DNA from: Calditenuis sp032249575
GTDB lineage: Archaea; Thermoproteota; Nitrososphaeria_A; Caldarchaeales; Calditenuaceae
Length of the DNA stretch: 11,271 nucleotides
NCBI GenBank assembly: GCA_032249575.1
Contig: JAVVHL010000030.1
Location: 1-11,271 of the forward strand
Direction of reading: 5' to 3'
Shown: one piece after another, positions 1 to 6,230 of the stretch
Layout: each line of letters opens with the position of its first letter
Numbering within the stretch: position 1 is the first letter of the stretch
Translations under genes and position numbers: made by a program
The notes under the pieces: generated by a model
What the model was told of the DNA's origin: nothing
The model's database searches: none
Seen by the model: the letters and a program-made list of their open reading frames with translations, nothing else

Positions 1-16
1 ATGAAGGGGACAGGAA

Positions 17-1330
17 TTGGACGTCGCTGCACTTATGGAGCTCAGGCGGAGGTTCGTGGGCAGGGGCATCTCGACGCTCCACCCGATAGTCGTAACGGAG
101 GGGAGGAACGCGCTTCTGAGGACGGCCGACGGAAGGGAGCTGATCGACTTCACCAGCGGCATAGGCGTGACGAGCCTGGGGCACTGCAACGACAGGCTGA
201 TCGCTGCGGCCGAGAGGCAGCTGAGGAGGCTCTGGCACATCTGCTTCGCCGTTGCGGCCTACGAGCCTTACCTCGAGGTGGCTAGGAAGCTGTCAGAGCT
301 GGCACCAACGGGTTCGGAGAACAAGGCTGCGCTCTTCAACAGCGGCGCGGAGGCCGTCGAGAACGCGGTGAAGGTGGCAAGGCTCGCTACAAGGAAGCAG
401 GGGATCATAGCCTTCGAGAACTCCTTCCACGGCAGGACTTACCTCGCCCTGACGGCCACCGGCAAGTACCACCCCTACAAGGCCGGCCTGGAGCCCTTCG
501 TCCCGGGGATATACCACGCTCCGTATCCGTACTGCTACCGTTGCCCGTTCGGGCAGACCTATCCCGAATGTGGGCTGGCGTGCCTCGACTACCTGAAGGG
601 CTGGGTGATGAGGTTCGTCGCGCCTCCGGACTCCGTCGCCGCAGTCCTCTTCGAGCCGGTGCAGGGTGAGGGAGGGTTCGTGGTACCTCCGGCTGACTAC
701 GTGAGGGAGCTGGCCGGCTTCCTGCGGGATCAGGGCGTGCTGCTCATCGCCGACGAGGTCCAGACCGGTTTCGGCCGGACCGGGAGGCTCTTCGGGATTG
801 AGAACTTCGGCGTGAAGGCGGACCTCTTCGCCCTCGGCAAGGCGATCGCCAACGGCCTTCCGCTCTCGGCGGTCGTAGGAAGGGCAGATCTGATGGACGC
901 GGTCCACCCGATGGGGCTCGGCACAACCTTCGGAGGCAACCCGGTAGCGGCGGCCGTCGCCTCGGAGGTGATCGACGTCGTCAGCGACAGCCTCTTCCTA
1001 GGGAGGGTAAGGGAGTTGGGCGAGCTGATGGCGAGGAGGCTAGTGGAGCTCTCGGAGAGGTACGGGATCGTGGGGGACGTCAGGGGGCTAGGGATGATGA
1101 GGGCTCTGGAGCTGGTGAGGGACCGGAGGACCAAGGAACCTGCGGCTGAGGAGACGGATAGGGTCATCTCGACGGCCAGGTCGAAGGGCCTGCTGCTTCT
1201 GAAGGGAGGGGCCTTCGGCAACGTGATCAGGCTCCACCCGCCGCTGACAGTCGAGAGGGAGCTGCTGGAGAGGGGCCTGGACCTGCTGGAGGAGGCGCTG
1301 AGGGAGGTATCATCTGGCGCATCGACGTGA
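17..1330 (+). CDS. Class III PLP-dependent aminotransferase (4-aminobutyrate aminotransferase-like)
   Basis: This 437-residue fold-type I aminotransferase would move an amino group from an omega-amino acid (such as 4-aminobutyrate or ornithine) or a related amino acid to 2-oxoglutarate in the cytoplasm. The cofactor site is complete: SGAEA at 109-113, FHGRT around 138, EPVQGEGG at 213-220, IADEVQTGFGRTG at 244-256 with the pyridine-binding Asp246, FALGKAIANG with the Schiff-base Lys275, and TTFGGNP at 303-309. A Cys-containing stretch (C173, C176, C185, C189) resembles loops I recall in archaeal and actinobacterial 4-aminobutyrate transaminases. The TTG start at 17 follows AGGGGA with six-base spacing, and an in-frame TGA at 2-4 blocks any longer form; Met7 (position 35) is the only other likely start. 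Length is normal for the family. Substrate cannot be fixed from sequence; acetylornithine or ornithine aminotransferase are alternatives. Likely a host gene. Confidence 0.93.
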   Translation: MDVAALMELRRRFVGRGISTLHPIVVTEGRNALLRTADGRELIDFTSGIGVTSLGHCNDRLIAAAERQLRRLWHICFAVAAYEPYLEVARKLSELAPTGSENKAALFNSGAEAVENAVKVARLATRKQGIIAFENSFHGRTYLALTATGKYHPYKAGLEPFVPGIYHAPYPYCYRCPFGQTYPECGLACLDYLKGWVMRFVAPPDSVAAVLFEPVQGEGGFVVPPADYVRELAGFLRDQGVLLIADEVQTGFGRTGRLFGIENFGVKADLFALGKAIANGLPLSAVVGRADLMDAVHPMGLGTTFGGNPVAAAVASEVIDVVSDSLFLGRVRELGELMARRLVELSERYGIVGDVRGLGMMRALELVRDRRTKEPAAEETDRVISTARSKGLLLLKGGAFGNVIRLHPPLTVERELLERGLDLLEEALREVSSGAST

Positions 1331-1370
1331 ACGTACTCCGCTCCTGATCGACGCCCCCACCCCCATAATA

Positions 1371-1382
1371 GGAATATATTAG
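1371..1382 (+). promoter_or_regulatory. TATA-like box ahead of the small gene at 1408
   Basis: An AT-rich element (GAATATATTAG) lies in an otherwise GC-rich gap after the aminotransferase stop. It is centred about 32 bases ahead of the TTG at 1408, so transcription would start close to the start codon and leave a very short leader. The match to an archaeal TATA box is good by eye. It implies that the small gene is transcribed separately from the aminotransferase. Confidence 0.55.
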
Positions 1383-1407
1383 ATGGTCTGCGAAAGGGTG
1401 GGAGCCA

Positions 1408-1635
1408 TTGGGCTCCGAGCGGGCCTGCTTGGACATCGAGGAGGAGATCAGGTCGGTGATTGGCGAGCACGGCCAGTGCTTCACCGTCATGGGCGGGTTC
1501 GAGGTGCTCGTAAAGGACCCGACGAGGTTCCCGTGGGCTAAGGTCTTCAGGACGCTCCTCGAGCTGGGGCACGAGGTCTGGGTGGTGCTGAGGGGAGAGA
1601 ACCTGGTGATCGTCTCGAAGGCCCCGGTCGAGTGA
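1408..1635 (+). CDS. Small uncharacterised protein, 75 residues
   Basis: I do not recognise this protein. The predicted layout is a short amphipathic N-terminal helix (about 8-19, rich in Glu), a strand (FTVMGGFEVLV, 25-35), a helix (about 41-55) and two C-terminal strands around EVWVVLRG and LVIVSK. That would make a compact soluble alpha/beta domain with no catalytic motif I can name; Cys7 and Cys24 are the only cysteines. It starts with TTG preceded by GGTGGGAG, has its own TATA-like box, and is followed by HtrA after 68 bases. Codon use (AGG Arg, strong third-position GC) matches its neighbours, so I take it as a real gene. It is probably a host gene. Confidence 0.7.
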   Translation: MGSERACLDIEEEIRSVIGEHGQCFTVMGGFEVLVKDPTRFPWAKVFRTLLELGHEVWVVLRGENLVIVSKAPVE

Positions 1636-1669
1636 GGCCCTCATCCTCCTGCCGACGATTCGTGCAATA

Positions 1670-1680
1670 CCTGTAATAGT
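1670..1680 (+). promoter_or_regulatory. Possible weak TATA-like box ahead of the HtrA-type gene
   Basis: The stretch CTGTAATAGTA sits about 29 bases ahead of the ATG at 1704. It is the only AT-rich patch in the 68-base gap. GGAAAAGG directly before the ATG could act as a ribosome site. The match is modest, and read-through from the gene at 1408 is equally possible. Confidence 0.35.
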
Positions 1681-1703
1681 AGCTGGACCTCCCTCGGAAA
1701 AGG

Positions 1704-2906
1704 ATGGTCGACTCCGGGAAGGTCGCGGTTGTCCTGAGCGTCCTGGCCCTCCTACTCGTCGGGCTGTTGGTGCTGGAGCTGGACTCGATGAGCGGCGAGC
1801 TCAACCGCGTCAGCTCAAAGATAGCGCAGGTGGCCCAGCAGGTCGAGGGCCTCGCCTCGTTGACCCCCCAGACGCCTCAGGTGACGACGGTCACCGTCAC
1901 GACGACGGTCGCGACGACAGCGGTCCGGTCAGAGGTGCAGGCTCTCCAGCAGCTCAACGTCTCCGAGATCTACGAGAGGGTGAAGGACTCGGTGGTGATG
2001 GTCAGGACCCTCGGCCGGCTCACCTCAGCCGTCGGGACAGGGTTCGTCTACGACGCAAGGGGTTACATAGTCACCAACTACCACGTCGTCGCAGGTGGCA
2101 ACGAGATCTACGTCAGCTTCCTCGACGGCACGATGTTGCCCGCAACCCTCGTCGGCTATGACGTCGACACGGACCTGGCCGTCCTCAGGATACAACCTCC
2201 TTCCGATCTGCAGCTCAGACCCCTCCCGCTGGGAGACTCGAGGGCCCTCAGGATCGGCGACCCGGTGATCGCGATAGGCAACCCGTTCGGCCTCCAGGGC
2301 TCAGTAACTGTCGGCATCGTCAGCCAGAAGGGCAGGCTCCTTCCTTCGGACAGGGGCTACCTGATACCGGGCGTCATCCAGATCGATGCGGCCATCAACC
2401 CAGGCAACTCCGGAGGGCCCCTGCTCAACCACAAAGGCGAGGTGGTGGGCGTCACGACGGCCATCGAGACCACAACCGGAACCTTCTCTGGCGTAGGCTA
2501 TGCGATCCCGTCATCGATCGTCGCCAGGGTCGTTCCCGTTCTGATAGAGAAGGGTCGGTACAGCCACAGCTACCTCGGGATATCGGGGAAGGAGCTGAAC
2601 TCCCTTGTGGCTGAGAGGGCCGGGATACCCGTCAAGTCTGGTTTCCTCGTCGAGACCGTCGCCAACAACAGCCCCGCCAGCAGGGCAGGGCTAAGGGGAG
2701 GGAACACGAGGATCACCGTGGCCGGCGAGACGTACGTTATCGGCGGCGACGTGATAGTGGCCATCGACGGCAATCCGGTATCTTCGCTGGACGACCTCCT
2801 GACCTACCTGGTCGAGAACACCTCACCCGGTGACAGGGTGGTGCTCACGGTGATAAGGGATGGGAAGGCCGTGAACGTTCCGGTGGTGCTCGGCGCCAGG
2901 CCCTGA
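1704..2906 (+). CDS. htrA: Membrane-anchored HtrA/DegP-type serine protease with one PDZ domain
   Basis: This 400-residue S1C protease would cleave or refold damaged proteins on the outer face of the cell membrane. A single N-terminal membrane segment (about 7-26) is followed by a short helical stretch and a Thr/Val-rich linker (about 54-75) that should hold the protease away from the membrane. The chymotrypsin-like domain spans about 85-285 with a complete triad: His127 in TNYHVV, Asp157 in TDLAVL, and Ser236 in NPGNSGGP. A PDZ domain follows (about 290-396), with a carboxylate-binding-type strand near YLGI, the typical NSPASRAGL turn, and GGDVIVAIDG. The ATG at 1704 follows GGAAAAGG. The stop lies five bases from the stop of the convergent acetyltransferase gene. 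Length is normal for a one-PDZ HtrA. Probably host; nothing links it to the viral block. Confidence 0.93.
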   Translation: MVDSGKVAVVLSVLALLLVGLLVLELDSMSGELNRVSSKIAQVAQQVEGLASLTPQTPQVTTVTVTTTVATTAVRSEVQALQQLNVSEIYERVKDSVVMVRTLGRLTSAVGTGFVYDARGYIVTNYHVVAGGNEIYVSFLDGTMLPATLVGYDVDTDLAVLRIQPPSDLQLRPLPLGDSRALRIGDPVIAIGNPFGLQGSVTVGIVSQKGRLLPSDRGYLIPGVIQIDAAINPGNSGGPLLNHKGEVVGVTTAIETTTGTFSGVGYAIPSSIVARVVPVLIEKGRYSHSYLGISGKELNSLVAERAGIPVKSGFLVETVANNSPASRAGLRGGNTRITVAGETYVIGGDVIVAIDGNPVSSLDDLLTYLVENTSPGDRVVLTVIRDGKAVNVPVVLGARP

Positions 2907-2911
2907 AGCCC

Positions 2912-3391
2912 TCACCTGATGACCTCCTTCGCGTACTTGCTTATGATCGGCCTGAAACCGAGGTTCTCGTAGAACGAGACGGCGATCTTGTGTTGCGAGG
3001 GAAACTCGGCGGTGATTATCCCTGCGCCCATGGACCTCAGCTCCTCCATCGCCTTCTCGATCATCGTCCTGCCGATGCCCCTCCGCCTGAACTCCGGAAG
3101 GAGGTAGAACTCCCTGATCACGCCCTCCCTCCGCGGCTCGTAGAAGAGCCTGTCGATCACGTCGGCCTTCAGGAAGCCCACGACCCTTCCTCCCTCCTCG
3201 CAGACGAGGACCAGCGAGTTGGGGTCCCTCATGGCCTCCGAGGCGTACCTGCGGGCCACCTCTGCGATCTCATCGGTCACGGTCAGCATCGGATCGAACT
3301 CCTCGTTCAGCCTCTTGTTCCTCACCAGCAGGTCCACTATCGCGTCGAGGTCCCGCTCGCTAGCCCTCCTGATTATCGGGTTAGGGTTCAT
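2912..3391 (-). CDS. GNAT-family N-acetyltransferase
   Basis: This 159-residue cytoplasmic protein would transfer an acetyl group from acetyl-CoA to an amine; the acceptor is unknown. It has the GNAT plan: an N-terminal strand and helix (IIRRASERDLDAIVDLL), central strands ending in GGRVVGFLKAD, the motif A strand REFYLLPEFRRRGIGRTM with the pyrophosphate-binding loop RRRGIG (102-107), and a C-terminal SFYENLGFRPI (139-149). An open frame extends 50 codons further upstream, but that extension has no protein-like pattern and covers the TATA-like box, so I place the start at the ATG at 3391. The messenger would be nearly leaderless. The gene converges on HtrA (stop codons five bases apart) and is the last host-like gene before the viral block. 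Confidence 0.88.
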   Translation of the reverse strand: MNPNPIIRRASERDLDAIVDLLVRNKRLNEEFDPMLTVTDEIAEVARRYASEAMRDPNSLVLVCEEGGRVVGFLKADVIDRLFYEPRREGVIREFYLLPEFRRRGIGRTMIEKAMEELRSMGAGIITAEFPSQHKIAVSFYENLGFRPIISKYAKEVIR

Positions 3392-3408
3392 CCCGTTGAG
3401 ATGCCTCC

Positions 3409-3422
3409 GCCGATTAAAAAGG
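3409..3422 (-). promoter_or_regulatory. TATA-like box for the acetyltransferase
   Basis: Read on the minus strand, CCCTTTTTAATCGG lies about 25 bases ahead of the ATG at 3391. That spacing is typical of a leaderless archaeal transcript, and there is no clear ribosome site before the ATG. This element argues against the longer open frame that runs through it. Confidence 0.55.
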
Positions 3423-3537
3423 GAGACGCGGTCGGCACGTCCGGGTACAGCGATGTGATGGACCTCGTTGGCTGTTGGGCCTAAAGCCGCAGAACGGCGA
3501 GTTTGGAGCCGAAAGAACTGGAAGGAGTGAGGAAACT

Positions 3538-3549
3538 GCAAAAAATGCG
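3538..3549 (-). terminator. Poly-T terminator of the head operon
   Basis: On the minus strand a run of six T (3545-3540) begins 11 bases past the TAA of the ribbon-helix-helix gene, in sequence with few other such runs. It is flanked by GCA/TGC. A short T-run just after the last stop is the usual archaeal intrinsic termination signal. It supports reading the 59-residue gene as the end of the leftward operon. Confidence 0.5.
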
Positions 3550-3556
3550 GATACGG

Positions 3557-3736
3557 TTAGACGGGCGGCCTCAGGATCTTCTCCAGGAGCGCCCTGTCCT
3601 CCAGGACTGCCCTCAGCAGCCTGTCGGCGAGGTCCCTCATCGTCAGGTTCCTCTCTAGCGCCTCCCTCTTCAGCATGGCGTGGGTCGATCTCCGGACGTA
3701 GATGATCTCCCAGAACTCCTCGTGCAAGTGCGTCAT
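3557..3736 (-). CDS. Ribbon-helix-helix DNA-binding protein, 59 residues, coupled to the capsid gene
   Basis: This very small protein fits the ribbon-helix-helix (CopG/MetJ/Arc-like) plan. A short strand (EIIYVRRS, 10-17) would pair with its partner and enter the DNA major groove. Helix A follows (about 18-29), then a turn at NLT and helix B (MRDLADRLLRAVLED, 33-47). The acting form would be a dimer, and the likely role is transcription control. Its ATG overlaps the capsid stop as ATGA (3736-3733), so it should be translated by coupling with the capsid gene. A poly-T signal follows its TAA. Its place at the end of a head operon is unusual; it may report late expression back to the promoters at 7500-7641, or control a nearby host gene. 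The fold is inferred from sequence pattern; the target is unknown. Confidence 0.78.
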   Translation of the reverse strand: MTHLHEEFWEIIYVRRSTHAMLKREALERNLTMRDLADRLLRAVLEDRALLEKILRPPV

Positions 3737-4722
3737 GCGCTCCTCAGCCTCGCCACTGCCTTTGGCTCGAGGACCTTCGCGGCGATGTGGATGTAGGCGT
3801 CGATGCCGGAGAGCGTCGTGCTCGGCTCCACCACCTCCACTATCAGGTTCTGGTAGATCGCTCCGACGAGGGACCTCTCAGGGTTGATCAGCAGCACCTC
3901 TCCCCTCGGGACGACGGAGGTCGTGTGGAAGTCGATGCCGATGGTGGTCCGCGACTGGAGGCCGGTGGTCTTGTCGAGCGTCTCGCCAAAGGCCAGGCTG
4001 TTCACGAACTTGTCGTCCTTCAGGAGCTGATTGTACGTAGCCGGGTGGAGGAAGGCCCTGTAAGGTCCGGAGGAAGGCGTCAGGTCCTCTCCGTCGATCG
4101 CGCTCCTCAGGTCGATCAGGTGGTCGGTCTTCAGGGGAGGCGTGTAGGTGATCTCGGCCGCGATCTCGGTGCTTCCGAGGGAGCTGTAGAGCTGGTAGAC
4201 GTGCTCGGTGGCCTTGACCATTATCGCCTCGCCGACGCTCCTGGTGTAGGCCTCGACGACCTGCCAGTTGGAGGCGTTGAGGAAGCTCACGTCCCAGAGG
4301 ACCCTGGCCCTTATCCTCCTTCCGTCGGCGTCGAGGTCGTTGTCTATCTCCACGTACCTCGGCGGGGTTGAGACGTCGGGCGTCGTCCCTCCCTTCGCGT
4401 CGAAGAGCGCCCTGACCTTCGGGACCACGGGTACCTTGATCTTCGCCTCCCTCGTCTCGAACCACGTCCCCATCGCCCTCCAGACCTGCTTCGGGTAGGC
4501 GGCGTCGAAGACGGTCCTGATCACCTCAGCCAGGGCGCCCGCATCGCTCCCAGTCAGCGTGTACTTCGCCCAGAGCTGGAGCAGCTTGCTGCCGAAGGCC
4601 CTCCTCGGTATGTGGCTGAGGGCCTGCGAGTCGACGTCCAGCATCGAGTAGCACCTCCTGCTGAGCAGCGTCGGGTAGACCTTCGCCAGCTCCTCCAGCC
4701 TCTGCCTGAGCTCCTCCATCAT
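3733..4722 (-). CDS. HK97-fold major capsid protein
   Basis: This 329-residue protein is the likely shell subunit of the viral head. It has the order expected of an HK97-fold capsid protein: a short N-terminal arm with a helix (MEELRQRLEELAKVY), an extended loop region rich in charged strands (about 85-140), a long spine-like helix around 152-175, and an A domain containing AFLHPATYNQLLKD (223-236), GIDFHTTSVVPRGEVLLIN (262-280) and LVGAIYQNLIVEVVEP (285-300), which close the fold. Those late segments are the most typical of phage capsid proteins. It lacks a long N-terminal scaffold domain like the one in HK97. Its ATG overlaps the stop of the decoration-like gene as ATGA, and its own stop overlaps the next ATG the same way. 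A second ATG directly after the first is also possible. It sits downstream of portal and protease as in most tailed viruses. Confidence 0.85.
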   Translation of the reverse strand: MMEELRQRLEELAKVYPTLLSRRCYSMLDVDSQALSHIPRRAFGSKLLQLWAKYTLTGSDAGALAEVIRTVFDAAYPKQVWRAMGTWFETREAKIKVPVVPKVRALFDAKGGTTPDVSTPPRYVEIDNDLDADGRRIRARVLWDVSFLNASNWQVVEAYTRSVGEAIMVKATEHVYQLYSSLGSTEIAAEITYTPPLKTDHLIDLRSAIDGEDLTPSSGPYRAFLHPATYNQLLKDDKFVNSLAFGETLDKTTGLQSRTTIGIDFHTTSVVPRGEVLLINPERSLVGAIYQNLIVEVVEPSTTLSGIDAYIHIAAKVLEPKAVARLRSA

Positions 4723-5180
4723 CTCAGCACCACCCTTATCTCGTATCCGGGACCAGGAGCCTCGTCGAGCGCCACCCCGGATATCGACCTGCTGGCCCTC
4801 TCGATGGCGTCGGCCTCGGAAGCGCTGTAGGTCGTCGGGTGCGCTGGGTCCTGGACCTGGACGAAGCCTCCCGTCGTTCCTGCGACCATCGACCCCCTGG
4901 CGATCGGCCCTGCCGCCTTCACCCTCACCACGTTCCCCGCGAAGATCACCGCCCTCACCCCTCTCGCTCCCGGCTGGAGGATTTGGCCCTCGGCGAAGAC
5001 GGCCACCGCATACCCTCTCGTTCCGTTGAAGGGCTTCAGCTCTCCGTCCGCATCTCCTACCGTCAGGGGCTCGCCTCCTGTCAGCGGCGTCGGGAGGTCG
5101 TTGTGGACGCTGAAGCTCGCCACCTCTCCTGCCCTCCAGAGCAGGGTTCCTGCCCTACCCAGACCTTCAGGTGCAGGCAC
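4719..5180 (-). CDS. Capsid decoration-like protein (DUF2190-type)
   Basis: This 153-residue, strand-rich protein with many Gly and Val lies between protease and capsid genes, the usual place for head decoration proteins. Its pattern is like DUF2190/gpD-type proteins: an opening GTLLWRAGEVASFSV segment, several short strands with Gly turns (GDADGELKP, RGYAVAVFAEG, VVRVKAAGPIARGSMV), and a closing SISGVALDEAPGPG-EIRVVL segment resembling the typical end of that family. It would bind the outside of the mature capsid and stabilise it, useful at high temperature. It starts at GTG (5180) behind the strong ribosome site GGAGGTGG (5194-5187), overlaps the end of the protease gene by 14 bases, and ends in an ATGA overlap with the capsid gene. 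The family assignment is by pattern and position only. Confidence 0.65.
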   Translation of the reverse strand: MPAPEGLGRAGTLLWRAGEVASFSVHNDLPTPLTGGEPLTVGDADGELKPFNGTRGYAVAVFAEGQILQPGARGVRAVIFAGNVVRVKAAGPIARGSMVAGTTGGFVQVQDPAHPTTYSASEADAIERASRSISGVALDEAPGPGYEIRVVLR

Positions 5181-6225
5181 ACACGACCACCTCCTTGGCG
5201 CCCGGGGAGTTCAACCCCGAGCTCTGCGAGAGGCGGTTCCTGATGCGCGTGAGGAGCTCCGAGACCAGCTCGCCGCTCACCACCTTGGGCCAAGGCCTGT
5301 CGAGGAGTGCCAGGACGTCGGCGTGGCAGCAGAGCGACACCTCCCTCTCCAGCCTCCTCCTCAGGTCTGCGAGGAAGTAGCCCGGAACCCTCGCCGGCAC
5401 GCTCACGTCGAGCAGAGCCATCAGCTCCGAGTGGTCGCACCTCTTTCCCTCCTCCTGCTCGGGGCCTATGATCGCGGTCGGCGGGTGGACCCGGTCCTCA
5501 GGGTTCAGCCCGATCGCCGAGTAGGGTTTGATCCTCTGGAGGAGGTCGGGCCTGCCGTTGCCCAGCGGCTCGACGAGGGTGCCCTCGAAGGCCGGCTCGA
5601 GCTCGAGGCAGAGGGTCGCAGCTGTGAAGTGGATGCCCTTCCTCTCGCAGACGGTCGATCCGGATCCGACGGTGCACGACTCGCTCCTCGCCCACTCCAC
5701 GACGCTGACCCCCCTGAAGGCACCGGCCTCGACGAGCCCCATGACCGACGGATCGGTGATGGTCGCTACGGCCTCGACGGCTCCGTCGACCTCCTCAGCG
5801 TCGAGGACAACCCCGCACCAGCTGGTCACGTCGATCCCCCACTTGGCCGCATAGGCCTCAGAGATCTCGTCGAACATCGTCGCCATCGGTATCGGGAAGA
5901 GAAGGTGGTCGATGTCGATCGGTTTGTGGGCCAGCGTCCTCGCGGCCCTCTGCAACTCCTCCCGCGTTATGACCACAGACGGCTCGCCCTTGCTCCTGCC
6001 CTCCCTGATCGCGACCATCCTCGCAAGCCCTCCGTAGGGGCCCTGTGGCAGCTGACCTCGGACCGGACAGAGACCGTGTGGTATGCTGCGCATGACTCCG
6101 GCGGGCCTCGACAAGATTAGCTCCGCCAGCTCCCTCGCCGCCTCCCTCGCCTCCCTGCTGCTGTAACCGTGGGAGACGACGGCCCTCTCGAGAAGGGCCC
6201 TCTTAGCCGATACCTCGCAGACCAT
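5167..6225 (-). CDS. Probable prohead maturation protease with C-terminal scaffold-like part
   Basis: This 352-residue protein is the likely head maturation protease, which digests scaffold and capsid arms inside the procapsid. It sits between portal and capsid, the usual place. Candidate catalytic residues are His107 in AHKPIDIDHL, resembling the GKPV-x-x-DH pattern of some phage head proteases, and Ser174 in FRGVSVVEW. Between them lie short strands with acidic turns (CGVVLDAEEVDGAVEAVATI). After about residue 215 the protein turns to a charged and partly helical tail that may act as scaffold. It has an unusual number of cysteines, including CC at 299-300 and C349/C351. An open frame runs further upstream inside the portal gene, but the ATG at 6225 follows GGAGGTGA, so I start there. 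The match to known proteases is not strong enough to be sure. Confidence 0.6.
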   Translation of the reverse strand: MVCEVSAKRALLERAVVSHGYSSREAREAARELAELILSRPAGVMRSIPHGLCPVRGQLPQGPYGGLARMVAIREGRSKGEPSVVITREELQRAARTLAHKPIDIDHLLFPIPMATMFDEISEAYAAKWGIDVTSWCGVVLDAEEVDGAVEAVATITDPSVMGLVEAGAFRGVSVVEWARSESCTVGSGSTVCERKGIHFTAATLCLELEPAFEGTLVEPLGNGRPDLLQRIKPYSAIGLNPEDRVHPPTAIIGPEQEEGKRCDHSELMALLDVSVPARVPGYFLADLRRRLEREVSLCCHADVLALLDRPWPKVVSGELVSELLTRIRNRLSQSSGLNSPGAKEVVVCACT

Positions 6226-6230
6226 CGCGC

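Larger units (their letters stand above)
3392..3556. other. Junction between host-like genes and the viral block
   Basis: This gap of about 165 bases separates the acetyltransferase start from the last viral head gene. It holds the acetyltransferase promoter at one end and a T-run for the head operon at the other. Between them (about 3425-3537) I see no protein, tRNA or clear repeat. If the viral block is integrated, its left end most likely lies here. I cannot name an attachment site because the other end of the element is outside the window. Confidence 0.4.

Noticed and set aside
1..285. An ATG at position 1 opening a 94-codon frame
   Set aside because: It is out of frame with the aminotransferase and gives an Arg/Gly/Ala-rich product without pattern. 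The TGA at 2-4 more likely ends an upstream gene.
730..1644. A 304-codon open frame on the minus strand across the aminotransferase and the small gene
   Set aside because: It is Ser/Pro/Leu-rich and low-complexity, and opposes two genes with good coding patterns and starts.
3450..3480. A possible C/D box guide RNA (GTGATGG resembling a C box)
   Set aside because: No D box (CTGA) or paired terminal stem is found at proper distance.
3392..3541. A 50-residue N-terminal extension of the acetyltransferase
   Set aside because: It covers the TATA-like box and intergenic sequence and adds residues not expected in the GNAT fold.
5026..6120. A 364-codon open frame on the plus strand opposite the protease and decoration genes
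   Set aside because: It is rich in Arg, Pro and His in the way of antisense frames in GC-rich DNA, has no domain pattern, and lies across a well-supported operon with ribosome sites on the minus strand.
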